A DNA stretch of 64,000 bases from Gossypium raimondii (taxonomy: Eukaryota > Streptophyta > Magnoliopsida > Malvales > Malvaceae). The DNA lies in contig NC_068575.1 in NCBI RefSeq assembly GCF_025698545.1, positions 58,847,980 through 58,911,979 of the forward strand. Direction: 5' to 3'. The notes under the pieces were generated by a model. The model worked only from the letters and a program-made list of their open reading frames with translations. It was not told the origin of the DNA and did no database searches. Positions 34,819 through 46,799 of the stretch are shown in pieces; the first letter of the stretch is position 1, and the number at the start of each line of letters is the position of its first letter. The position numbers were made by a program, and so were the translations under genes.

Positions 34819-35866
34819 TTCTCATACTAAGAAGGCTTCAACAACTTGGTTTCTTATAGAAACTCTCAACTTTTCGTGCGAACCGAATTTTTAAGGATCA
34901 AAATGATTTATCTTAGCTCATTAATCTAATGATTCACAGGTGATCATATCGATTCTTTTATCTCGTTCTTAATCGTTTGCAACTCAGATACATATGCAGC
35001 ATGAGAGCTTAAGATCTCAGACTTTGAATTGCACGAGCATTTGCGAACTCTATGGATCAGCACGGGTAAGACGAATGGCCTAAATAATTGAATTCAACTT
35101 ATACAAATTCATGATCTCAAAAATTCAACAAATGGCATAAATTATTGAATTTAATTCCAACTAAATTTCATTAGAAAAAACCATGTTTAAAATATACTAG
35201 AAAGATAATATTATTATTTAAAATTTCTGCATATATAAATAACATTCACAAATTCTCTCTCCGATCTATTTTGAATTTAAATTTGATTATTTATGAGTAA
35301 TTAATTATATTTTATACTAATATGATTTTAATTTTGATTTTAGTTATCTAAACATCTATTATTTGCATTTGTATTTGTATTTATAAACTCTCTTTAAAAT
35401 ATATTATCGTTTTTTTAATTCAATAAAAATAATATTTTAAATGTAAAAGGTCTTAAAATAATAATTAAAAAATATTTTAACTACTATAAGTATTATATGT
35501 GCCCACATGATGGATTGAGTAGCAACTCGAACTTTTTCAAGTGTTTTATCCAAGATCAGTCTGGGTCCAACACTTTAATATTTCTGTATCTCAAAGATAA
35601 ATATTTTATTAAAATATATTTTTATAATTAAATTTAAAAAATATTTTTATAATTAATCTTACTTTAGTATCTATATTATTTTTGTTTATTTTAATACTTG
35701 AATTTTTTAATCATTCTCATGAATTTAAATTTGATGAAAGTGAGATGATTATAAAATATAATTTTTATATTTTATGTATATTTTAAATAATAACAGTTAA
35801 ATAATATCACATTTTTTCGGAATCTAAAATTAAACAATAAAATAAACCTAGTTGCCGGAAATTAAG
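34819..35866. other. Spacer between the tandem MFS copies
   Basis: 3' UTR of copy 1, then AT-rich DNA without open frames. No repeat end or third copy was seen. Confidence 0.6.
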
Positions 35867-36207
35867 CATTTATTTTGATGTCCAAACCTAAGACCGATGG
35901 GATCCCATCGTATCCCAAACTTCTTGCAGCAACCTTTTATTCCGTCACCAAACCACGGAAAACTTCGCAGCCTCAGATCTGCCCAATCAGCACATAACAC
36001 GTTTCAAGCCAAGTCATTCCTATGCTGTAAGACACCATAACATTGCCCAAACCAAGTCAACTTTCAAAGTCTTTCCTCCAAGAGAACAAGGCAAACAATA
36101 AAACAGAGTCTCTTAGAACAAGACAAAGAAACAGGAAAACAGAGCAAGTACCTGCTCTGTTTTCTGATCATCTACTTTTTTTCCCCATTATTCCAATAGC
36201 TTTTACA
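35867..36207 (+). promoter_or_regulatory. Promoter and leader of MFS copy 2 (duplicate of 32382-32774)
   Basis: Same blocks as upstream of copy 1 (TTTATTTTGATGTCC, ATCCCAAACTTCTTGCAGCA), with more small insertions and substitutions toward the start codon. The region between the blocks and the ATG has diverged more than the coding exons. Confidence 0.7.
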
Positions 36208-38354
36208 ATGAAACCGGAGACTCTAACGTTAGTTTTAGTGAATCTGGCGGGAATAATGGAGCGAGCCGACGAATCATTACTGCCTGGTGTTTACAAAGAA
36301 GTTGGCGCCGCTTTGCATACGGATCCAACAGGGCTTGGCTCACTCACTCTGTATCGGTCCGTAGTTCAAACTTCTTGTTATCCTTTAGCTGCTTACCTTG
36401 CTATGTATCACAACCGTGCTCATGTTATTGCTCTCGGTGCTTTCCTTTGGGCTGCTGCAACATTTCTTGTCGCCATTTCCACTACTTACCTCCAGGTTTT
36501 TATATAGCTTTCCTTGTTTGATGCATTCTCTTTTCCGTTCTTTCTTTTTGCTTCTGTTTTAGTTGAAATGGTGTTTTCCTTTTCTGGGTTTTCTGTTTTT
36601 TGAATGAATATTTGTCTTTAATGATCGTATAGACAGATCTATTCGTTTTTATGAGACTCTAGTGATTTTAGAATTGGGGAAAACTTAGGTTAAGTCAATG
36701 GTGAAAAAAAAAATATAAAAAATAAATGAAGAACGAGGGACTTAAATATAATATAGATAGATAAATTACATGGTACAACAGTATGTTTATTTTTTTAACT
36801 AGAGATTTTTTTGTCCAAGCTTTTTATTTTTGAAGTTAATTAGAACTATGGAAATTAAGTATAAACTCATTATGATTGTACAACATTTAAGCTGATTTTC
36901 TTTTTGTGGTTTTTAATTGCATAAATAGTTGTTCTTGTACCAAGAAAGAACTCATTCCATGGCATGCTCAGGTGCATAATCTAGAAATAATGCTTTTCTT
37001 TACCTAATTAGGTAGCAATTTCAAGAGGTTTGAATGGGATTGGCCTTGCCATTGTCGTACCAGCCATTCAGTCCCTTGTTGCCGATTCAACTGATGATTG
37101 TAACCGCGGTGTGGCTTTCGGATGGCTTCAACTTACTGGAAACATTGGCTCGATCCTAGGCGGCCTCTGTTCGGTCCTGATTGCCTCAAAAACTATCATG
37201 GGGATACCCGGCTGGCGCTTTGCGTTCCATTTGGTTTGGATAATTAGTGTTGTTGTTGGTATTGCGGTCCGTCTTTTTGCTAACGATCCACGATTTTCCA
37301 GTCATGACAACGCAGCCAAAGAACATGTTGGACACAAGTCTTTTTCATCACTGGCGAAAGACATCATAAACGAAGCAAAATCAGTTATAAGAATCCCAAC
37401 TTTCCAAATCATTGTTGCTCAAGGTGTTTCGGGATCATTTCCATGGTCCGCTTTGTCATTTGCTCCGATGTGGCTTGAACTAATCGGCTTCTCCCACGAA
37501 ACAACAGCAATGATCATTACGCTTTTCGTGATTTCGGGTTCAGTCGGTGCTCTCTTTGGAGGAAAGATGGGTGATGTTCTCGCAAAACGCTTCCCAAATG
37601 GTGGGAGGATCATTTTGTCGCAGATAAGCGCGGGTTCTATGATCCCCATAGCCGCAGTTTTGCTGCTGGGATTACCTGATGATCCCTCCACTGCATTTAT
37701 GCATGCTTTAGTTTATGTCATCATGGGATTTTGCACATCTTGGAATGCTCCAGCAACCAACAAGTATGTATTCGTAGTACATCTTAATATTTCCTCACTG
37801 TGTTTGAACTATTGCATGTGAGCATTGTTTGGTATATGAATCGTATGCACAGTCCGATATTTGCAGAGATCGTACCTGAGAAATCCCGAACAAGCATCTA
37901 CGCTTTGGATCGATCTTTTGAGTCTGTACTGGCATCTTTTGCTCCTCCTATAGTAGGGATTTTGGCTCAGCATGTTTATGGTTTTAAACCGATACCTAAG
38001 GGATCATCGGACACAATAGAGGTCGAGACTGATCGGAAGAATGCTGCATCACTTGCTAAGGCACTTTACACTGCAATCGCGATTCCAATGGCTCTCTGTT
38101 CCTCTATCTATTCGTTCCTTTATTGCACGTATCCAAGAGACAGGGAAAGAGCAAGAATGCAGGCATTGATTGAATCAGAAATGCAACAACTAGAGGACGA
38201 TCATAATGCTCCATCAAATGCCAAACAATCTGAATTCCGTGTGGCGGACTCGAAGGACAAAGAAAGGAGTGAAATGTGTAGCATTGATTTGGATGATAAC
38301 GATGAGAAATCTCTTCTGAATCACCAGATTGGCTTCTCAAACTTAGAACACTGA
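36208..38354 (+). CDS. Spinster-like MFS transporter, tandem copy 2
   Basis: Three exons, 36208-36495, 37012-37763 and 37853-38354, encode 513 residues. The first two exons have exactly the same lengths as in copy 1 (288 and 752 bases), and exon 1 proteins differ at only about five of 96 residues. The last exon is 24 bases shorter, and the acidic tail has diverged (ends NHQIGFSNLEH). Copy-specific changes in the transmembrane core include FPWSALSF for FAGSALAF and HLVWIISVVVGIAV for HLVGIISVVVGISV, which could alter substrate handling. An upstream in-frame Met at 36043 is ignored because the ATG at 36208 aligns with the start of copy 1 and the upstream text is leader. The gene appears functional. 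Confidence 0.9.
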
Positions 38355-38668
38355 TAAACATGTCGTTTTGCAGAATCATTTGAAACTAAAGTCATAAAGG
38401 CTTCATTAATTTCATGTCAAGACAAAAAAAATTTTATTCAATTAGGCTCGTTAATTGTCAATTTCCATTGTTTTTCATTTGAAACTAACACATTGGCTAC
38501 ATTGAACAACCGTTAAACCATGATAAACAATCAATTTAAAACTTGTTATAAGTAAGCCAAGAACTAAAATTAAACTGGTCTATCTTCAAAACCAACTACA
38601 GAAATCTATATATATTTGCTAACTGCTATCACTGTCTTTTTCTCCTAGATATATATAATGCTCTTTGT
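38355..38668. other. Convergent 3' region between MFS copy 2 and the RING gene
   Basis: About 310 bases holding the 3' UTRs of both genes. Nothing else was seen. Confidence 0.6.
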
Positions 38669-39379
38669 CTAATCGGTCGGCATGGCAAAGCGGCAAACAG
38701 GACAATAATGGCTAACCTTCAACCACTTTTCGATACAATTACAATGAAAAGCATGCGAACAAGGCATCTGAGAAGCGTCGATCCCAATCTCTAGCTCCTC
38801 CAAACAAATCAAGCAATCTTCATCTCGACTTTTTACTCCTACTTTCTTTAGCATCTTCTTAACAAAAGACTCTTTAGCAGCAACCATGCCGTAGTTACTC
38901 CTCTCGAACTCCAATTCCGATTCCGCCGTAGCTCTTCCAATCGAAACCTCCTCCTCTTCGTTTTCCTTTTCCACAAAGACGACCCGCATCTCGAAACACA
39001 AAGGCAAGACTTCGCAATTATTTCCCGTCGTCGAATCCGCAATTCTAAGCCCACATTCGACAATTTCATAAATGATCATATCGTAAGCAGTAGAGACTAC
39101 GTCGATTCCGTATCTTATAAAATTGGGAGCAAGAGCAAGACGAAGCTGGTCGTGGCTTTGCAAAAGGCCGAGATCGAAACGAATTGTTTCGAGGGATAAA
39201 CGCTCGAAGTTGATCAGGTGGCCATCAATGCGACGACGAGGGATTAAAAGGGAAGTTACGTTGAGGATCAACTCGATTTGCATGGGACGGGGAGGTGTGT
39301 GATGGGTTTGTTGGAATCTGGAATGGGGTTGGAAAACACGGTAAACAATGTCATAACACTCGTAAGAAATTGAAGCCAT
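38669..39379 (-). CDS. RING-H2 finger E3 ubiquitin ligase-like protein
   Basis: A single exon encodes 236 residues from the ATG at 39379 (252 from an upstream ATG at 39427). The downstream ATG is preferred because the paralogous fragment at 42102-42197 starts at the equivalent codon. The first 150 residues have no recognised domain. A charged segment (KENEEEEVS) leads to the C-terminal RING-H2: CLIC, 14 residues, CSH, AF, HCNC, 10 residues, CPVC, fitting C-x2-C ... C-x-H-x2-H-x2-C-x10-C-x2-C. Such fingers recruit ubiquitin-conjugating enzymes. No signal peptide or membrane segment is seen, so it is probably soluble. The substrate is unknown. Small, intronless RING-H2 genes with this layout are common in plants and often expand by local duplication, as seen here. 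Confidence 0.85.
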   Translation of the reverse strand: MASISYECYDIVYRVFQPHSRFQQTHHTPPRPMQIELILNVTSLLIPRRRIDGHLINFERLSLETIRFDLGLLQSHDQLRLALAPNFIRYGIDVVSTAYDMIIYEIVECGLRIADSTTGNNCEVLPLCFEMRVVFVEKENEEEEVSIGRATAESELEFERSNYGMVAAKESFVKKMLKKVGVKSRDEDCLICLEELEIGIDASQMPCSHAFHCNCIEKWLKVSHYCPVCRFAMPTD

Positions 39380-39844
39380 TAGCGAAGGAACTTGAGGAGA
39401 AAGCTTTGTGTCAAAAGTTTGAATCACGATGGTATTTTATAAGGAGGGGAGGCAATGGCGATGGCAATATCGGCTACGTGAAATCTTGAAATTCTAGTGG
39501 CGGTTTAATTTTCACTATATGTGTTGACTTGTTCGTCTTGTATTTTCTCGTCCCTAATTTTATTTATGGCTAATTTAAGTCCCTGTTGACTTCTTTTATC
39601 ATCATTTTAATTAAAATATTTTAAATATTTTTTAATAATTTGAGTATGATAAATTTCTTTGACAAGTTAAAATAATTTTGATTACAGAGACTTCATTTTC
39701 CAAGCTAAAAAGCTGTTGTGTTAGTTGAAAAAATTTTACAGTATCATTTTAATTAGATCATGATGCCAATTGATTTTGAAAAAATGTTTTTTAATTGATC
39801 TTATTATAATTTTTATCATATCTGCTATTTTTAATATAATACTT
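39380..39844. other. Promoter side of the RING gene
   Basis: The first 130 bases match the block at 42198-42300 beside the RING relic. The rest is AT-rich with no gene. Confidence 0.6.
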
Positions 39845-40072
39845 ATAGGGCGAAGCCAACAATTTTTATAGGGGCTAAATAAAATTTTAATTTTAATAGT
39901 TTATATCTTTATAATTTTAAAGGATTAAATCAAATTTTTATAATTTTAGAGGTGCAAAGTGTAATTTTACCTTTACTAATTTAAAATTTTAAAAATTTTA
40001 AAGGGTCTAAATAGTAATTTTCCATTTTAGGAGGGTCGTAGCCGTTGTCAGCCCCCTAGATTTACCTATGAA
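39845..40072 (+). repeat. Dispersed repeat, family B (copy 2)
   Basis: AGGGCGAAGCCAACAATTTT at the start and GTCGTAGCCGTTGTCAGCCC at the end match the copy at 2596-2812, with the same AT-rich lines between. Confidence 0.6.
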
Positions 40073-40074
40073 TG

Positions 40075-40200
40075 CTTAGAATTACTCATAGTCCCTCCCT
40101 AGCCCTTAAATAGAAGGATAATACGTTTCAGTACACTTGAATACACATTCTCATGCATTAACATAATTACCAATATCAATCAAGTTAAGACTCTTTAATT
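40075..40200 (+). repeat. Dispersed repeat, family D (copy 2)
   Basis: TTAGAATTACTCATAGTCC, TAAATAGAAGGATAATACG and CAGTACACTTGAATACAC match 13512-13650. It abuts the family B copy directly. Confidence 0.55.
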
Positions 40201-40559
40201 ATATGAATCCAAGGTTTTGTTTTTTTAAGTGTATTTACCTTAAATTTTCTCCTCGTAAGGGTAAAATGCAACATAGGTCGTAGGTGCATGTATTTTCGAA
40301 TAGAAAAATATTTATATATTGCTATGGTAACAAATATTTTATTTCATAACATGCATAGGTTATCTTTTAAGTAATTGAAGAGTTGGATATGAATATTTTA
40401 CCGCTGGTTGAATTGTGAATAATTTATGTAATATATATTTTAGTATAACAATGATTCAAATTTAAATTATATTTTATTGATTTGTTGAAATCGTTGTTAT
40501 ATGGATTTTTTTATAGTTCATTTTTTATTAAATAATTTTGAATATCATGAATTTGTAAT

Positions 40560-40870
40560 TAAACAGCTTTTTTCCGATCTTTGACATTGGTTATCAGATT
40601 AACTTGGATCTAAAGTATGTTATTCTACTCATTAATAGGTATTAATCCATTGTACCGATTATTGAATCATCGCTTGAAGCTCGCTAGTCGAACTTAAAAA
40701 AAAATAATTATCTAATGATTTGAATAATTTTTTTTGAATAATTCAATAACTTGAATGTAAACTTTCAAATAATACAATAATTATTTTATAAAATTTTGAA
40801 ATTAAATTGTAAAAATTAAATTTATTAATAGTTTGATGATTTTTGGAATGATTTAACGGTAACCATAATT
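40560..40870 (+). repeat. Dispersed repeat, family C (copy 2)
   Basis: TTTGACATTGGTTATCAGAT, AACTTGGATCTAAAGTATG and CATTGTACCGATTATTGAAT match 7385-7650 in the same order and strand. Confidence 0.6.
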
Positions 40871-41616
40871 TACCGCCGAAGAAAAAGGATTTTGTGTGGC
40901 GTCCGTCCCTTGAGGAATTGTTTTACTTTATAAAGCGAATTTAAAACAACGGGTTCATTGTAATTATTTATATAATGTTGAATTGCTTTAAGTCTAAAGA
41001 AGCCCGGCAGTTAGCAGGTATGTCTCTTTCAAGTGCACCTATTTCAGATTCTATTTGCCTTCTGACCCGTAATCATTCAATTTCCAGCTGTTTATGTTTG
41101 AAGAATTAATTTCAGAATGCATACCTTTTTTGACAAATAAAAGTGTTAATAAGGTAGCCTTGTTATGTAAATCTTCGTTAACGAAGTGTTTTCCTTCACA
41201 TGTTTTTATTTTTAGTGAATTTGATATTTTTATTTTAGATTATCGTTTTTGAAAATCGAATTAATTTATACATTAACTAAAATTATGGTATAGAATCAAT
41301 TGATTCGTAAATCAAAATAAATTATAATTGTATTAAGAACAATCTATCAAATGAATCAATTTTTATATGTAAATTAAATTATTTTAACCCTAATTGAAAA
41401 AAAAATCCTTTGAATCGATTAATTTTTTTTTAAAAGAGTCTTAAATCTTATATAGGTCAAAATAATAAAAGAAATGGGAAAGAAAGCTAAATTTATTTAA
41501 AGAAAAAAAAAACCAAAAGGCAAAACTCAAGCACCCGAACTTTCTAAAAAGGTTTTTGGGGTTCTCTCTCTCTCTTCGATTTCAAGTTCTAATCTCTCAG
41601 TTGCTATTACATCAAA
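40871..41616. other. Intergenic DNA, possible transcribed relic
   Basis: Less AT-biased text near 40890-41110, including GGCGTCCGTCCCTTGAGG and a donor-like CAG|GTATGT near 41020, hints at an old exon. No protein could be read. Confidence 0.3.
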
Positions 41617-41691
41617 ATGGCAAAGGTTGAAGCTTTAGCCTTCAGAACACTTCTTGATCAGAATGGCAAAAGTTCAATCTTATATGGATAG
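41617..41691 (+). pseudogene. 24-codon ORF behind a CT-rich leader, possible 5' gene fragment
   Basis: A typical plant leader (TTCTCTCTCTCTCTTCG near 41562-41578, then ATCAAA) is followed by ATG and MAKVEALAFRTLLDQNGKSS, ending after four more codons. The initiation context AAAATGGC is good. It looks like the first exon or truncated start of a gene whose remainder is missing. The family was not recognised. Confidence 0.3.
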
Positions 41692-42101
41692 ATAGTTTTA
41701 AGCTTATATTGGATTTTGTTTAAATAAGGTTTTAAATTTTTTATAGAACTATCACATTTTATTATATATATTGGATAATTTGATTATTTTTGTTAGTATA
41801 ATTTTTATCACCGACTCAAATTTTGAATAGGTTTTGAGCCGGATTCTATTGAGCTCACAAATCGAGCTTACTTTCATGCAAAATTACATGTGCACGAGAT
41901 CATATAGATATGTGTTAAATCTATAATAGGATACGTGTCTATACACATAAAATTTACCTAATATGTCATATTAATGAACAATACTATATTATATAAATAT
42001 ATAAACACCACCATTTAGAGATATTGAAAAATAGTCAACAAATTTTATTATGTATAATATGAAAAGAAATAAAATTATTTATAATGTTTTTCATAGGATG
42101 C

Positions 42102-42197
42102 TTAAAGTAGCCTTGTATGATGGGTTTGTGGGGGCGTGATATAGGGTTGGTAAACACGGTAAGCAAAGTCAATACACTGGTGAGAAATTGGAGCCAT
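42102..42197 (-). pseudogene. Truncated paralog of the RING gene (5' end only)
   Basis: The frame from ATG at 42197 reads MAPISHQCIDFAYRVYQPYI, then TPPQTHHTRLL and a stop: 31 residues matching MASISYECYDIVYRVFQPHS and QQTHHTPP of the intact gene at 38669-39379. Similarity continues upstream of the ATG to about 42300, matching the promoter of the intact gene. Everything past codon 30, including the RING finger, is missing. It lies 2.8 kb from the intact gene in the same orientation, so a local tandem duplication followed by deletion is likely. Confidence 0.8.
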
Positions 42198-42876
42198 TGA
42201 CGAGAAAGCTTGCAACCCTCGAACGTCGTGGGATTCATATATATGGAGGGCAATGGCGGTCGTGTAAAATCCTATATCAACAAGGAGTATGATATTCTAA
42301 TTGTCGTTTTCTGATTATTATTATTATTATATCTTAAATTGTGTTTTATTTTTTTTTGCTTCTAAACACTATTCTTTTGGACTACAATGAAATTTTCTTT
42401 TATTAGTATTAATCACAATAATTTTAAATATTTATATAAAGAATAATAGCTTTAAATATTATGAAAAGAAATTAAAATTTAAAATTTTATTAATTTATTT
42501 TGATAAATAATAGTTGTTAACATTTTTTAAGACGAGGAAAAGAATCTTCATGACTGATACTTTCAACTTAAACTTAAATTTTAAAATTAAAAAAAAAAGT
42601 ATATTACATATTTTAACATATTTACAATAATTTAAAAAATAAAATAAAAATCTAATTTAAAATTAAGAAAATCAATTCGAGTTCTGACACGTTTCAGTTC
42701 CTAGGGGCGAGTTTTGAGATCCGCCAAAACCCCGCGAGTACGTCTCTTAAAATTTTCTTTTAATTTTTTTCTAGTCATTTTCAAACCAGAAAAGAGAAAA
42801 AAGGTATCTCGAAAGACTGAAAGCCTGAAACTATTTTCACCTTTCAGCTTAGCATACCAAAGAAAAGAAAAGAAAA
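42198..42876. other. Upstream region of the DUF4057 gene
   Basis: The left part is the duplicated RING promoter relic and the right part the promoter and leader of the DUF4057 gene. Open frames on both strands at 42701-42949 overlap the true first exon and are shadows. Confidence 0.5.
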
Positions 42877-45800
42877 ATGGAGAGGAGCACACCCGTGCGA
42901 AAGCCTCACACCTCAACCGCTGACCTGCTGACGTGGACGGAGGGTTCACAATCTGCCTCCTCCAACTCGGCCGCTTCCTCCGCCTCCGCCCAGCGTTCCT
43001 CTGGTCGTTACAACCAGGTCTATTTCGATTATATATAAATGTATATTCTCTGCATATTTATGATTACGCATGCAGCATGCTTACCTTCCGTACACATTTT
43101 TTCTTCATTTGACGAGTAATGCATTGAATAACAGCCATCGGATAGAATCAGTAAAGTGCTATTTGGAGGTCAGGTAACTGATGCCGAAGCTCAATCTCTC
43201 TTGAACAAGTAAGAACCCTTTCTATTTTCAGTTTATCTTTATTTTGGAGAACAAAAAGCTTCTTTTTTTTTTCTTTTTTCTTTTTGCGAAACTTTGCATT
43301 TTTAGTTTGATTTTTAAATTAAAAATATATTGTATTTCGTCCTTTTCCTTTTAGATTTATAATTTAGAACCAGATCTATCTATTGTTACATCTTGTTTTG
43401 GGGTTGTGTTTGATTTGTATTAAGATATTGATCTTCTACTATTTTATTAGCTGAGGAAATTTTGATAATATAATTAGAAATATCTATGTATCTTTTGCAG
43501 GAACGAGAGGATCTGCTTTTTTTCTTGTTCAAATTACCTAATTTATATTAAATTTATGTATTTAAAATAATAAGTTCGGGTGGTTTAAGTTTTAATCTCG
43601 CTGTAGTTCCTACTTTTGCCTTTTTGAATTTATTTATTCCTTAATGAACTCTCAATAGACATGAAACTTTAAATCTTTTCATATGAAAGCTTATCTTTTA
43701 ACTAACCGGAGCACTCACATTCCATGTTATTCAGACTCGGGTACCACTATCAAATATGGGTATGTGTCCTACATGGGTATCTTCAGTTTTTTAAAAGTTT
43801 TACCATATATTTGGAAGGTTTTTGAGGGTCATACTCCATATCTCAATACTTATATCCAAATATTTGTTTGATGTCAGCTATGAGTATTTCAAGAAAAGAA
43901 GAGTTGAATCAACATAACTTACATTTCCAACTTATGACTCATTCATGTCCTTTTTTTTCTTTATATTAGGTTTGATAGTTGAGCTGCTTTTTATGTCCAT
44001 TTGAGATTAATGTTTTAACCTGGAAATCTCTCTAATTGGACATTGTAAAATAGATTGCCGTGTAGACCATTGCAAACATAAAGTTGGGATATTCACATGT
44101 TTAGGCCTTTATCATAAATCTCAACTGTCAAGTACAGTTGGCTACAGAGCAGGCATTAAACTAGACTGCACTCTTGTAGTTTCCTCATTTATACATCTTT
44201 GTTTCTGGATCCAGTTCATGTATGTTAGTCATTGATTTTTCGGGTCATGCTCTCCAACTCGGCTCATACAGTTAAGACTAACACTGCTTAAAAAGTTAGA
44301 TCTGGAACCGATGTTGGGACTCCTTGGGGGTTTAAGATAACTAATATAATTTCTTGGTTTTTGATTGCTTGCGATGTCATTTCCCGTAGAAAGACTCCAG
44401 CCAAACTAATATTGGGACTTCCAGTTGTCTGGTATCTCTTATATTTTGCTCATTGAATTCTGGATTAACTATGCACTTATGGGTGTACACCCTTTAATTG
44501 GACTCTATTCTAAGAATTTCACAACTTCGTCCAAGCCCGTTGCATGAACCGGTTCCCTTTTGCTCATTTTTGTAATCTGGCATGGAGTTGTAATATAGTA
44601 CATTCATCAAGGGCCAATTTAGATGAGTGGCTATCATTCGTCTGATTCTGTCTGGAATTGTTCACTATTGCTCTTTCAGGAAGCCATGCTCGGGTTACAA
44701 AATGAAAGAGATGACTGGTAGTGGAATTTTTGCTGCTGGTGGTGCCAATGGGGCATCTGAAACTACTGCTATGAATTCCACTAACAAAACAGGATTGCGG
44801 ATGTATCAGGTATCTGTTTGATCTCCCTCGCAGAATGAGCATGATCGTTCACCAGTTGTTGATGTAAATTTACCATTTTAAACTTTGGTGTGATTTTCAG
44901 CAAGCAATGAATGGAATTAGCCAGATATCATTTACTGCTGATGCAAGTGTTTCTCCCAAGAAGCCTACCTCTATCCCTGAGGTAGCAAAGCAGCGAGAGT
45001 TAAGTGGCTCATTGCAAAGAGAATCAGATGCAAAGAATAAAAAGCAAATATCAAATGCAAAGTATAAGGAGATCAGTGGACATGACATCTTTGCCCCTCC
45101 TGAAAATAAGCCACGTTCGTTGGCTGCTGTCACCTCTGAATCAAGAGGAAGCAAAGACATGGGAGAACCTGCACCACGAAATGTCCGCACATCTGTCAAA
45201 GTTTCAAATGTGAGTTCTATCTTTTTTTGTGTCTAATAATCCTTTCTCACCATTGTACCACTCGTAGAAAGTAAGAACATAGAATAGTCGACTCAGTGTA
45301 GTGCCTTCTCAGTACTCTTGGGATGCATTATTCCAACTCTTCATTTTTCTTGAGGTACTTGTGTCCAATATACATATCACTATAGTAATCCTTCACAAAA
45401 CTGATCGTCTGCTTTTAATTCTTGTTAGATTGGGAATACACACATGCTTTACATAAATTTGGTATTGAACCATAACTTTTACGTCAAGCAAATAAATTTT
45501 TTTCTCTCCAATTTGCACGATTTCCTTCAGGCCAGTTCTATTATAGGCTTATCCTACCTGCAAACATCATTCCATTGGTCCTAGGGTTTTGTTTTTGTAT
45601 ATTGATTTTGAAGTTTCACCAGTCATGTAACTGTTATTTCGTATTTGTTATAGCCTGCAGGAGGTCAGACAAGTATCCTATTCACGGACGAACCAATTGT
45701 CAAGGTGACAAAGAAGATACATAACCAAAAGTTTCAAGAGCTGACCGGTAATGGTATCTTCAAGGGAGATGTCCCACCAGGTTCTGTGGAAAAACCACTT

Positions 45801-45926
45801 AGCCGAGCTAAACTGCGAGAAATGAGCGGCAATGACATCTTTTCTGATGGGAAGGCAGAATCTCGCGACTCTTTGGGTGGTGTACGTAAGCCTCCCGGTG
45901 GTGAGAGCAGCATTGCCTTGGTTTAA
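42877..45926 (+). CDS. DUF4057 protein with repeated GxxIF motifs
   Basis: Five exons join in frame: 42877-43017, 43135-43208, 44680-44809, 44901-45209 and 45654-45926, giving 308 residues. It begins MERSTPVRKPHTSTADLLTW and continues into a Ser-rich stretch and SDRISKVLFGGQVTDAEAQS. A short motif recurs: KMKEMTGSGIF, KYKEISGHDIF, KFQELTGNGIF and KLREMSGNDIF, four copies of K-x2-E-[MIL]-[TS]-G-x-[GD]-I-F in an otherwise polar, probably disordered protein. This is the plant DUF4057 family (Arabidopsis AT4G39860, AT1G35780, AT1G78150), sometimes compared with animal HN1/Jupiter microtubule-linked proteins. Molecular function is unknown; the repeated motif suggests multivalent binding to one partner. 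Intron 2 (1.47 kb) contains a dispersed repeat. The gene appears intact. Confidence 0.92.
43715..43905 (+). repeat. Dispersed CGGGTA-type repeat in DUF4057 intron 2
   Basis: CATGTTATTCAGACTCGGGT, GGGTATGTGTCCTACATGGG and TATTTGGAAGGTTTTTGAGG recur in reverse complement at 53135-53320, inside an intron of the nucleotide-sugar transporter. No coding text; possibly SINE-like. Confidence 0.5.
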
Positions 45927-46799
45927 CTTGATATTAAGCTGCCTGTATAACTATAGTGTCATTTGCTGTACATCCCAGTTTGGGGTGCTATGTTTTGACT
46001 ATGAGGTGTTCTCAGTGTTGGATGACAATCGAATATAGGTATTCGAGTGGTGTATGTTAGTTGTGGCTTGTGATTATGCTGTTTTGGTGTAACATTTAGA
46101 TCGAGACTCTAGGCAATTAGGATCGGCTAATTGAGTGATTTCAGCAATTTCCAGTGTTAGTGTTTGTTCTGGTCTCCAGACCAACTTTCTTTGTTTCTGT
46201 GGAATAAACAAGGCCCTTGGTGAGAGCATGCACCAAAGTGTTAAATGCCAAAAATTAGCCTTCTTATGGATACAGAGTATCTGCGGCCTGCGCAGTCCCG
46301 TGGAGCAATTAAATCCTGTATTTTTAAAATCAGAGTAAATTGGTAATATTCTCAGCAGTTTTTAAAGTCGAGTAAATTGATAAAATCATTGACAAAAATC
46401 CAAGTAAATGGGTAAAACCGTTAACAATTTTTAAAATGGACGTAAATGGGTACCGAATAAATTTTATTAATCCTTGTACCTTTGATAATGCCGCTCTAAA
46501 AGACCAAAAGTGCACATGCAGGAGGCAGGGGCTGGAAGGCACATAATTATGAACCCCATTTTCAACGGAAAGAAGGGTAAAGCTTGCGCAAATGCACTGC
46601 CTGCATGTGCTGTTGACCATTCATGTCCTCAAATGCTTTGTTACCCCAAACGGGACCTCCCCATGAATATATTTTAGATCTATGCTCCGATGTGTCAAAT
46701 AAGGGTCTTTTACGTTAATAATACAAATAAATAATTATAAAAATACGGTGGAAAACATATTATTTATGAGAATGTGTTATTTTGAACAATAAAAGACGG
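45927..46799. other. 3' region of DUF4057 and intergenic DNA with short tandem repeats
   Basis: After the 3' UTR, imperfect units built on GAGTAAATTGGTAA and ACAATTTTTAAA repeat about four times between 46333 and 46450. The minus-strand open frame over this stretch is a by-product. Confidence 0.4.

Noticed and set aside
36043-36207. Upstream in-frame start of MFS copy 2
   Set aside because: The start at 36208 aligns with copy 1, and the upstream DNA matches the leader of copy 1.
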